Notes under the pieces: generated by a model
The model's database searches: none
Seen by the model: the letters and a program-made list of their open reading frames with translations, nothing else
What the model was told of the DNA's origin: nothing
In this document: positions 57,539-64,000 of the stretch, one piece after another
Position numbering within the stretch: position 1 is the stretch's first letter
Layout: each line of letters starts with the position of its first letter
Assembly (NCBI GenBank): GCA_944350275.1
Contig: CALVOK010000019.1
Coordinates: 20,873 to 84,872 of the forward strand
DNA: 64,000 bases
Reading direction: 5' to 3'
Source: an uncultured Clostridia bacterium
GTDB taxonomy: Bacteria > Bacillota > Clostridia > Christensenellales > UBA1242
Translations under genes and position numbers: made by a program

Positions 57539-58903
57539 ATGTTAGAAAATATAAAATCGGCATATATAATAGGTGTTGGTGGAATAAGTATGTCGGCTAT
57601 TGCAAGATTTTTAAAGTCGAGGGGAATTGAAATTTATGGCTCGGATGTTACGTATAATGAAGAGATAAAACAACTTATTAAAGATAAAATAATTGTTTTT
57701 CGTCAATTTTCGGCACCACTTTTTGTTAAAAAGTGTGATATTGTAATTTTTACCTCGGCAGTGTCAGATAAAAACACTGATATTTCTTATGCTAAAATGC
57801 TTGGAAAACCAATTTTCTCCCGTGCTCAAATTTTAGGAGAGTTAACTAAAAATAAGACAACAATTTCAATATCAGGGACTCATGGAAAGACAACGACAAC
57901 AGGACTCGTTGCATCAGTTTTATTAAGAGGACAGGATAAACCAAACATTCATATTGGTGGGATATTAAAAAATATAAACTCAAATGTATTTATTACAAAA
58001 AGTGACTTGTTTTTAACTGAAGCGTGTGAGTATAAGGATAGTTTTTTGACACTACACAACTTCATAAGTGTAGTTTTAAATATTAAACCCGACCATTTGG
58101 ACTATTTTCACAATATTGAAAATGAGTTTGCGTCTTTTCAAAAGTTTGTAGACAATACTGACAAAAATGGCTATGTAATTGTAAATAATGATGATGAAAT
58201 GTGCCAAAAATTAGTTGTAAAGTCAAACAAAATAACCTTTGCAATAAATAACGAAGCAGACCTGCAAGCAAAAAATATTAAAACAGATAAAAGATGTGGT
58301 ATTTCTTTTGATTTGTATTATAAAAACAAAATGCTTGGGAATATTTGTATGTCATGCTATGGAAAGCATAATGTTTTGAATGTCCTTGCTTGCTCTGCCG
58401 TTGCACTTGCCTTGAATATTCCATTCAAACAGTTTAAAAAAGGTGTAAAAAATTATAAAGGGGTGGAAAGACGTTTCGAAATATTATCAAAGAAGAGAGG
58501 TAATTTAATTGTCCACGACTATGCTCATCATCCTGACGAGATAAAAGCAACACTGAAATTATGCAAAGATATAGGATATAAGAAAATTATTGCAATATTT
58601 CAGCCACATACTTTTTCTCGAACGCGAGATCTATATCAAGATTTTTTAAAATGTTTCGATGATGCTGACGAAACGTGGTTACTTCCTATTTATCCAGCAC
58701 GCGAAAAAGCAATAAAAGGTGTAACTTCCTACAAATTATCAAAAGATTTAAAAAAAGATGGTAAAAACACAAGATATTTTAAAAATTTTGATGATTGTTA
58801 TGAAAATATTATAAAAAATAAAGAAAAAAGTGTAATTTTTGCCATTTTAGGAGCAGGGGATATTGTCGAACTTGCTAATAAATTTAAGAATAAGAAAAAA
58901 TAA
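57539..58903 (+). CDS. murC: UDP-N-acetylmuramate--L-alanine ligase
   Basis: A 454-residue Mur ligase. N-terminal Rossmann IGVGGISMSAIARFLKSRG, ATP motif SGTHGKTTTTG, NIKPDHLDYF, and the C-terminal domain with HDYAHHPDEI and FQPHTFSRT. Length is standard. I start at MLENIKSAYIIG (57539), since upstream in-frame Met codons lie inside murB. No Shine-Dalgarno; TATATA lies just upstream, so a leaderless message is possible. Adds L-Ala to UDP-MurNAc, the step after MurB. Confidence 0.96.
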   Translation: MLENIKSAYIIGVGGISMSAIARFLKSRGIEIYGSDVTYNEEIKQLIKDKIIVFRQFSAPLFVKKCDIVIFTSAVSDKNTDISYAKMLGKPIFSRAQILGELTKNKTTISISGTHGKTTTTGLVASVLLRGQDKPNIHIGGILKNINSNVFITKSDLFLTEACEYKDSFLTLHNFISVVLNIKPDHLDYFHNIENEFASFQKFVDNTDKNGYVIVNNDDEMCQKLVVKSNKITFAINNEADLQAKNIKTDKRCGISFDLYYKNKMLGNICMSCYGKHNVLNVLACSAVALALNIPFKQFKKGVKNYKGVERRFEILSKKRGNLIVHDYAHHPDEIKATLKLCKDIGYKKIIAIFQPHTFSRTRDLYQDFLKCFDDADETWLLPIYPAREKAIKGVTSYKLSKDLKKDGKNTRYFKNFDDCYENIIKNKEKSVIFAILGAGDIVELANKFKNKKK

Positions 58904-58920
58904 TTTATTGTTTGATTGTC

Positions 58921-58943
58921 AAAAGGTTGACATAACCTTTTTT
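58921..58943 (+). terminator. Terminator of murC
   Basis: AAAAGGTT pairs with AACCTTTT around GACAT, followed by more T. Confidence 0.85.
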
Positions 58944-59090
58944 ATATGCTAATATTTACATGTGTCTAAATAAATAGATGATTTTCATATGAAAATAATA
59001 TGAAAAAATGACTTATTTAAATTAATGGCTGAAATTCGCACAATGCTTATGTCATAAAAAATCAAAATGTATTTCCGAAATTTAATATAT

Positions 59091-59129
59091 GCTGATATAC
59101 CTCAGTAGGTAGAGGGCTGCCTTGGTAAG
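59091..59129 (+). other. tRNA-Thr 5' half, fragment 1
   Basis: GCTGATA as 5' acceptor strand, TA, a D-arm CCTC/GAGG with an AGTAGGTA loop, 5' anticodon strand CTGCC and the full loop TTGGTAA with anticodon GGT, then one G. The sequence then turns AT-rich; there is no 3' anticodon strand, T-arm or acceptor 3' strand. Confidence 0.75.
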
Positions 59130-59188
59130 ATAAAAAATGGCAAATTTTACCACTTAAAAACAACAAAAACACACTAAAATTTCATTAT

Positions 59189-59228
59189 GCTTATGTGGCG
59201 CAGCAGGTAGCGCACAGCCTTGGTAAGG
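59189..59228 (+). other. tRNA-Thr 5' half, fragment 2
   Basis: GCTTATG, TG, D-arm GCGC/GCGC with loop AGCAGGTA, 5' anticodon strand, loop TTGGTAA and GG, then unrelated DNA. It ends at the same place as fragment 1 but differs from it in acceptor and D-arm sequence, with compensated pairing in the D-stem. Confidence 0.75.
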
Positions 59229-59299
59229 AAATTTTAGCGCCTAAAAAAGACTAAAAAAATAACTGAAAATGGCTCTATTTTATGGAGCCAAATACATAT

Positions 59300-59374
59300 G
59301 CTGGTGTAGCTTAATGGGAAAGCGCAGCCTTGGTAAGGCTGAGAGAGCGGGCTCAATCCCCGCCACCAGCTCCA
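59300..59374 (+). tRNA. tRNA-Thr (anticodon GGT)
   Basis: A complete cloverleaf: acceptor GCTGGTG/CACCAGC, D-stem GCTT/AAGC, anticodon stem CAGCC/GGCTG with loop TTGGTAA (anticodon 59332-59334), variable AGAGA, T-stem GCGGG/CCCGC with loop CTCAATC, discriminator T and an encoded CCA. T-loop position 54 is C rather than T, a mild oddity. Confidence 0.92.
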
Positions 59375-59380
59375 AATTAT

Positions 59381-59425
59381 AAAACCCTTTAAAATAATGG
59401 CTTTGAGCCAATTTAAAGGGTTTTT
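59381..59425 (+). terminator. Terminator of tRNA-Thr
   Basis: AAAACCCTTTAAA pairs with TTTAAAGGGTTTT; an inner TGGCT/AGCCA hairpin forms the loop. A T-run follows. Confidence 0.8.
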
Positions 59426-59600
59426 ATTTTTGTCAAAAACCGCAATGAGTGTATAGAGCCATTTCTATTTTTGAACCATTATCATTACCAGAAGTTTTTT
59501 GCTCGCTTTTTTATAAAAAACCAAAAGACTGAAATTTTCTATCTTTTTCTGCCTATTTCTGGGTAAATGGGGTCAAATGGTCCTACTAAGTTTTTTTAAA

Positions 59601-59630
59601 AAATAGTCAGCCAAAATTTGCTGACTATTT
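59601..59630. terminator. Bidirectional terminator downstream of the integrase
   Basis: AAATAGTCAGC pairs with GCTGACTATTT. It lies 4 bp after the minus-strand integrase stop, with T-runs on both strands. Confidence 0.8.
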
Positions 59631-59633
59631 TTC

Positions 59634-61016
59634 TTACATCTCAAAATCTTTATTTTTCTTTCTTGCTTTCTTTTCTGCAAGTAATCTTTCCAAAAGTTCA
59701 ATCTCTGGGTCGTCCTCATCTTCGTCTTGTCCTTCAATTTCTCTTTTCAGTGCGGGAATATCATTCCTGTTTTGCAGTTCTTGATATTCCTTCATTTTTT
59801 CACTATTAAACAAGTCGTTAAGTTTATCTGTCGCTTGTTTATAATAACTCTTATCAACACTATTATAGACTGTTAAAGTGGTTTTAACCGATTTGTGCCC
59901 AAGCAGTGCTTGAATAACTTTTGGATTTTCATTTGCTTCAAATAACATTGTTGAATATGTGTGTCTTAGTGTATGAAAATGTATTTTCCCAAAAAATCCG
60001 TTTTTCTTTGCAAATCTATCAAATATTCGTCTTGTTCCAGAATAAGTCCTTACACTACCATCGCTATTTGCAAAAACAACTGCATTTGGAGCGAGTAAAT
60101 CAATGCCTGTGAGTTCTTTTCGCACCCATTGACATTTACGCCAATCCTTTAACACTTCAACTAAAATATCGGGAATAGGGACCTCACGAACAGAGCAATT
60201 AGTTTTAGTTTGACCAATAACTGTTTTTCGACTTATGACTTTGCCTTTCTTATCAAATGTAGGCACTTGTGTAATGCTATTTTTAACTGTTATGGTCTTG
60301 TTCTCAAAGTCTATGTTTTCCCATCGCAAAGCAAGAGCTTCACCCGTTCTTAGGCCAGCAAACATCATTGTCATACAAAAGGGCTTTAAAAATTCGTGTT
60401 GATTGAGTGCAGTAACAAATTTCATTCTCACATCTTCTGGAATTGCTTTATAAGTATTTTCCATATCAAAATTATGGGTATCTCTTGTTTTTATTTTAAT
60501 TCTAATTGTAGGATTATTTTCAACCAAGCCACAATCTATTGCATATTCAAAAAATTGATTGAAAAGAAATTTTGTTTTTCTTGCAGTGTTTGTTCCTCGA
60601 CCTTTAACAAAAACTTCATTTATCACTTGTTGAATAACTGGGGTTGTAACTTCGCTTATATCCATATTTGCAACATACGGTTTTATGTGTAAATTATAAC
60701 ATCGCATATTGCTTTCAAATGTTCGTGGCGTTACTTGGTTCTTTTTAAAAACAAGTAGCCACTCTTCAAACATATCTCCAAAGGTTTTATGTGCAAATAT
60801 TCCATTTAAAGGTGTCATTGAGCCAGAGAGTTTAACGAGTTTGTCCGAAATTTCGGCTTCACTATGGCCATAAACAGTCTTTCTAACTTTCTCACCAGTC
60901 TCTGGATTTGTTAGCCAGATTTTACCGGTCCAAAGCCCATTCTTTTGTTGATAAATTGAGCCTGAGCCATTGCTACGCCTTGTTTTTTCTATAACTTTAA
61001 TTTTCTTTCTTCCCAT
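59634..61016 (-). CDS. Tyrosine integrase of the right-hand element
   Basis: A 460-residue integrase with all three parts: arm-binding AP2-like domain (GSGSIYQQKNGLWTGKIWL), core-binding SAM-like domain (residues about 75-190) and a catalytic domain with Arg in GLRTGEALALRW, HTLRHTY, LLGHKSV and the Tyr in LTVYNS. A 50-residue acidic then basic tail follows. I start at ATG 61016 (GAGGTGG upstream) rather than GTG 61022. It reads toward tRNA-Thr, the likely attachment gene. Its start overlaps the excisionase-like gene. Confidence 0.93.
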   Translation of the reverse strand: MGRKKIKVIEKTRRSNGSGSIYQQKNGLWTGKIWLTNPETGEKVRKTVYGHSEAEISDKLVKLSGSMTPLNGIFAHKTFGDMFEEWLLVFKKNQVTPRTFESNMRCYNLHIKPYVANMDISEVTTPVIQQVINEVFVKGRGTNTARKTKFLFNQFFEYAIDCGLVENNPTIRIKIKTRDTHNFDMENTYKAIPEDVRMKFVTALNQHEFLKPFCMTMMFAGLRTGEALALRWENIDFENKTITVKNSITQVPTFDKKGKVISRKTVIGQTKTNCSVREVPIPDILVEVLKDWRKCQWVRKELTGIDLLAPNAVVFANSDGSVRTYSGTRRIFDRFAKKNGFFGKIHFHTLRHTYSTMLFEANENPKVIQALLGHKSVKTTLTVYNSVDKSYYKQATDKLNDLFNSEKMKEYQELQNRNDIPALKREIEGQDEDEDDPEIELLERLLAEKKARKKNKDFEM

Positions 61017-61245
61017 TTCCACCTCTCAATTCATTTGTTAGTTGCCAAGTTACAAATGCCGCAACACTAACAATTCTTCGCTTTCCAATCCTAATTTTTG
61101 GAAAATCTATCTTTGTCATCATTGCTCTAACATTATCTCTGCCAAGTCCAGTAATTTTCATAATGTCCGAACAATCAAGATATTCTTTGTTATATTTTTC
61201 AGTTATTCGTCTTATCTCTGCTGAAATAATGTTATCTAAATTCAT
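60997..61245 (-). CDS. Excisionase-like / HTH DNA-binding protein
   Basis: An 82-residue protein with a winged-HTH motif, YLDCSDIMKITGLGRDNV then FPKIRIGKRRIVSVAAFVTW, typical of MerR-like excisionases. It overlaps the integrase by 20 bp and probably directs excision. Confidence 0.8.
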   Translation of the reverse strand: MNLDNIISAEIRRITEKYNKEYLDCSDIMKITGLGRDNVRAMMTKIDFPKIRIGKRRIVSVAAFVTWQLTNELRGGNGKKEN

Positions 61246-61253
61246 TTGCTACC

Positions 61254-61643
61254 TCACATTTCGCTTTGCTTTAATTCTTCTATATCGCTTTTTATTTGTT
61301 CTGTTAGGTCATATACTAAATTTTCTATATCGCTTTCTTCAACATTCGAGAGATTGTTATATCCGTCTAATTTGTAGATGTCATCGCTATAAGTACCTGC
61401 TATAAAGCAACGCACTCTATCGACACCGTCTTTTGCTACCTCTTCAAGCCAATAGTCTAAGTCGTCATCATCAAGTATATCCGACAATTCTCTTAAACTG
61501 TCGTAGTAATAGGTGTTATGGTCGGCATCAAAATCTTCAACGAGTGATTTTATTTTCTCATAAGCTTTGCTTTTAAATTCCATATCTTCAATTTCTTGAT
61601 TTAATTGATTTATAAGCTTTTTTCTTGCATATATTTCATTCAT
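61254..61643 (-). CDS. Acidic protein of the element, unknown
   Basis: A 129-residue, strongly acidic protein (long Asp/Glu runs such as DILDDDDLDYWLEE and EESDIENLVYDL), helical, no Cys-rich motif. Its ATG overlaps the methyltransferase stop (TAATG). Such charge is seen in DNA mimics, but nothing else supports that function. Family unknown. Confidence 0.6.
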   Translation of the reverse strand: MNEIYARKKLINQLNQEIEDMEFKSKAYEKIKSLVEDFDADHNTYYYDSLRELSDILDDDDLDYWLEEVAKDGVDRVRCFIAGTYSDDIYKLDGYNNLSNVEESDIENLVYDLTEQIKSDIEELKQSEM

Positions 61644-62737
61644 TATTGTTCTCCTTTAAGTAAAGGTATAAGTCTTTCTGCCACACGTTTTATCATCACT
61701 GGTGGCACGCTCATTCCACAAATATAGGCAATGTTATCTACATTGTCTGTTAAAAAGTTAAAATCTTGTGGAAAGGTAGAAAATGAAATTATATCTTTTT
61801 TTGTTAAATAAGATTTTGTGTCCCACCGAATATTGTTGCAGTGGGCAGTAATTGTGGGTGCTACTTGATTATCGTAAACAAAACAATAATTAAAAAAAGA
61901 GCTCTTTCCACGAGTTCTTAGGCAGGCAGGTTCTAAATTTCTATCGCCATATTTGGCATATTTGATAAGCCCTTGAAGATTATCACTTGCTATTGTTTTC
62001 GTGTCTCCAACGCTCTTTATTTGGCTAAATAAAATGGGTTTATACAAAAATGACATATCTAATTTACTTAAATCAACATTCAATCTCGTTGCAATAAAAA
62101 ATACTCTGTGTCTTTTCTGGGGAACACCCATTTGTTCGCCTTTTAAAAGCCAATGCTTAACACTATATCCAATACTGTTAAAATGCTTATATATTTGCTG
62201 AACATATCTCCAAGCATTGCCTTTTGTTAGTCCTTCCACATTTTCCATAACGACAAATTTAGGTTTTAATTTATTTGCAGTTTCAATGAAAATAAAAGAC
62301 AAATCATCAAGTGTTTGTTCTTTTTGTCCTTCACGAAATTTCTTTTTCTTACCCCAAGTTTTTTCACGCAATCCTGCCATAGAAAAAGTTGTGCAAGGCG
62401 GACTTCCGTCCAATATATCCAAATCAAAAAGTTCATCTGGTATTTCATTGTTTGGCAGTTTATTAAAATCCCTTATATCCATTAAAAAGTTGTATTTTGG
62501 CTTGTGGTTTGCAAGATAGACATCATTCATTCGTTTATCAATCTCTAAACACCCAACAACATCATATCCTGCAAGTTTATAACCCATAGTTGAGCCTCCA
62601 CCACAAGCAAAACACGAGAATACTTTTAATCCGTTACAATTTGGATAATCGCTAAAATGCCAATACCAATCATTGCTTTCTTTTGTTTTTAAATAATCAA
62701 ATTCATCACCCAACAAATCAAAAATTGATTGTTGCAT
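61643..62737 (-). CDS. DNA (cytosine-5-)-methyltransferase
   Basis: A 364-residue C5 methyltransferase. Motif I FSCFACGGGSTMGY, motif IV GSPPCTTFS with the catalytic Cys, motif VI ENVEGL, motif VIII QKRHRVFF, then a target domain of about 110 residues and the C-terminal motif near SVPPVMIKRVAERL. Complete. No restriction endonuclease is visible beside it, so within the window it is an orphan, probably protecting the element from host restriction. Confidence 0.92.
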   Translation of the reverse strand: MQQSIFDLLGDEFDYLKTKESNDWYWHFSDYPNCNGLKVFSCFACGGGSTMGYKLAGYDVVGCLEIDKRMNDVYLANHKPKYNFLMDIRDFNKLPNNEIPDELFDLDILDGSPPCTTFSMAGLREKTWGKKKKFREGQKEQTLDDLSFIFIETANKLKPKFVVMENVEGLTKGNAWRYVQQIYKHFNSIGYSVKHWLLKGEQMGVPQKRHRVFFIATRLNVDLSKLDMSFLYKPILFSQIKSVGDTKTIASDNLQGLIKYAKYGDRNLEPACLRTRGKSSFFNYCFVYDNQVAPTITAHCNNIRWDTKSYLTKKDIISFSTFPQDFNFLTDNVDNIAYICGMSVPPVMIKRVAERLIPLLKGEQ

Positions 62738-62747
62738 AATTCATTCC

Positions 62748-63704
62748 TTAACACATTTCTTCGTTTTTCTTTAATGTCTTTCTAATCTCTCTTTCTATAA
62801 CTCTTTCTATTCCTTTTTTAAAGGTTATTCTATCATTTACAAGTGCTTCGTTTGCGTCTTTAAATCCACAATTATCAAACATAATGTAAGGCATTTTATT
62901 AGTCTTAAAATAGTCAATAAGTTCATTTGTTGCTGTTTGTCCTGCTTCATCTCTATCAAGCGCTAAAACATAAGTTTTTGGAGTTTTATTTGCACTTATA
63001 AACTTATTTATATTTGAAACACTGCCAAGCGAAATGGCGTTTATTCCAACTTCTTCAAAGCTTAGACAATCAAATTCGCCTTCGGTTATCACACAAAAAG
63101 GATTAGAGTTCGTAAGTGCCTCTAAATTAAATATTTCTGTGTGCACATTTTTCGGTTTGTAATATCTAAAATCACTTGTTTTATCAATATTACGTGCAGA
63201 AAAACAATGCTCATTTATGGGAATAATAATTCCTTTAAATGTTGTTTCTCCAAAGTTAAATTCGTTATATCCTAAATTATATTTTTCAGTGATAAAATCG
63301 CTTATTCCACGCGAATTAAGATATTGTCTTGCTTTCTCATTTGATTTAAAATTTTTATGCCAAATGTAAAATGCTTTTGAATAGTCTTTTGTTTCTGTTG
63401 TAGAGTTTTCTTTTTTATTGTATTTTGGTTTAATTTCTATCTTGTTTGTGCCATAATAATCAATTGCTCGCTTAAAAGCTTCTTTTCTACTTAAATTCTC
63501 TATGGCTGAAATAGCACCAATTAAATCATACGTTGCATTACAACCAAAGCAATGGACCTTGTTGTCATCAAAATATTTCATTGACGGATTTCTATCAATA
63601 TGTTCTGGATTTATGCACCTAAAAAATCTATCTGTTCTTATACCATTCTTTTCAAGATAGTCTTGTAAATGAGATTTTAATTCGTCAATTGCAATATTTT
63701 CCAT
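62748..63704 (-). CDS. CHC2/Toprim DNA primase-like protein
   Basis: A 318-residue small primase. N-terminal zinc finger FRCINPEHIDRNPSM..VHCFGCNATYDLI (CHC2 type); residues about 195-280 form a Toprim domain with CVITEGEFDCLSFEEVG and LALDRDEAGQ. It lacks a helicase-binding C-terminal domain, typical of phage and plasmid primases. It implies that the element can replicate. Ten bases before the methyltransferase. Confidence 0.88.
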   Translation of the reverse strand: MENIAIDELKSHLQDYLEKNGIRTDRFFRCINPEHIDRNPSMKYFDDNKVHCFGCNATYDLIGAISAIENLSRKEAFKRAIDYYGTNKIEIKPKYNKKENSTTETKDYSKAFYIWHKNFKSNEKARQYLNSRGISDFITEKYNLGYNEFNFGETTFKGIIIPINEHCFSARNIDKTSDFRYYKPKNVHTEIFNLEALTNSNPFCVITEGEFDCLSFEEVGINAISLGSVSNINKFISANKTPKTYVLALDRDEAGQTATNELIDYFKTNKMPYIMFDNCGFKDANEALVNDRITFKKGIERVIEREIRKTLKKNEEMC

Positions 63705-63706
63705 TT

Positions 63707-64000
63707 TTACATCTCACTATCAAACTTTTTGTTTTTCGACTTTTTTTCTCTTTCTTTAAGTTCTTCCAGTAATTTGTTATACCTTTCTTGTTCCTTAATA
63801 TTCTCCTTTTTCTGTTCTTCAATTAGCATAGGAAGAAAGGCCATATCTTTTTCATCTACAACATATTTAACACCACAATCACAACTAATGAATTGCAGTC
63901 CGCATCTTGGGCATCGCTCTATATCACAATTATCAAGATGTTGCTCGCCAACTTTGCAACCACAATCTCCACAAGTTGGATTTTCATCATCACCAATCCA
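63707..64000 (-). CDS. Zinc-ribbon protein of the element (partial)
   Basis: 97 C-terminal residues of a gene running off the right edge. Cys-rich part with CGDCGCKVGEQH, CDIERCPRCG and CDCG (two zinc sites), then a Lys/Glu coiled-coil tail. The CDxERCPRCG motif recurs in phage and element proteins of unknown function. Stops 2 bp before the primase start. Confidence 0.7.
   Translation of the reverse strand, partial: WIGDDENPTCGDCGCKVGEQHLDNCDIERCPRCGLQFISCDCGVKYVVDEKDMAFLPMLIEEQKKENIKEQERYNKLLEELKEREKKSKNKKFDSEM

Overview
The window is AT-rich, densely coded DNA from an endospore-forming, low-GC Firmicute, most likely an uncultured Clostridia-type bacterium. The evidence is spoIVA, the yqfC-yqfD pair, a ylmC/ymxH homologue, Prp with a Prp-cleavable L27, a CIRCE/HrcA-controlled dnaK operon, and TasA-like proteins with a SipW-type signal peptidase. 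I cannot name a genus from the sequence.

Layout. 1-3.8 kb: a tyrosine recombinase and an operon (marR, nitroreductase, SPL-type radical SAM) that ends in a 14-codon stub of fpg/mutM. 4.0-5.6 kb: rplU-prp-rpmA, then ylmC and a small ORF. 5.8-8.7 kb: nrdR and feoAB. 8.7-12.1 kb: a cloverleaf-shaped palindrome, a membrane-anchored protein, and a BspA-type leucine-rich-repeat surface protein. A promoter about 420 bp upstream of that surface gene has a G8 tract in its spacer. 12.2-17.7 kb: CIRCE-hrcA-grpE-dnaK-ppa-dnaJ; the GrpE has a 25-cysteine N-terminal extension. 18-22.2 kb: a histidine phosphatase, rsmE, a Cys-rich small protein, a YkvI-like membrane protein and an ABC permease/ATPase pair. 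22.3-29.8 kb: a compact cluster of phage head genes (small-terminase-like, portal, scaffold-like, major capsid, connector, beta-propeller hub-like, two holin-like) with no large terminase, tail, integrase or lysin. 30-33.3 kb: two lipoproteins. 33.5-36.5 kb: comEC and holA. 37-40 kb: a TasA-like protein, a membrane-anchored relative and a SipW-type signal peptidase with a long charged tail. 40.3-44 kb: der-plsY and spoIVA. 44-46 kb: a coiled-coil protein, and an XRE regulator divergent from a third TasA-like gene with two GAAC-N5-GTTC operators between them. 46-56.4 kb: pcrA, ligA, ogg, floA, yqfC-yqfD-ybeY-era. 56.6-58.9 kb: divergent murB and murC. 59.1-59.4 kb: an intact tRNA-Thr(GGT) preceded by two tRNA-Thr 5' halves that end at the same anticodon-loop position. 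59.6-64 kb: the start of an integrated element (integrase, excisionase-like protein, acidic protein, C5 cytosine methyltransferase, CHC2/Toprim primase, zinc-ribbon protein) that runs off the right edge.

How the parts relate. Most of the window is chromosomal housekeeping: ribosome, chaperones, DNA repair and replication, envelope and sporulation. The accessory parts are (i) the surface system, in which SipW at 38.6 kb probably processes three dispersed proteins sharing one signal-peptide motif, (ii) the terminase-less capsid locus, (iii) the tRNA-Thr integration hot spot, and (iv) the remnants near the left edge. Several genes start 6-7 nt after a good -10 box with no Shine-Dalgarno sequence, so leaderless transcripts may be common here.
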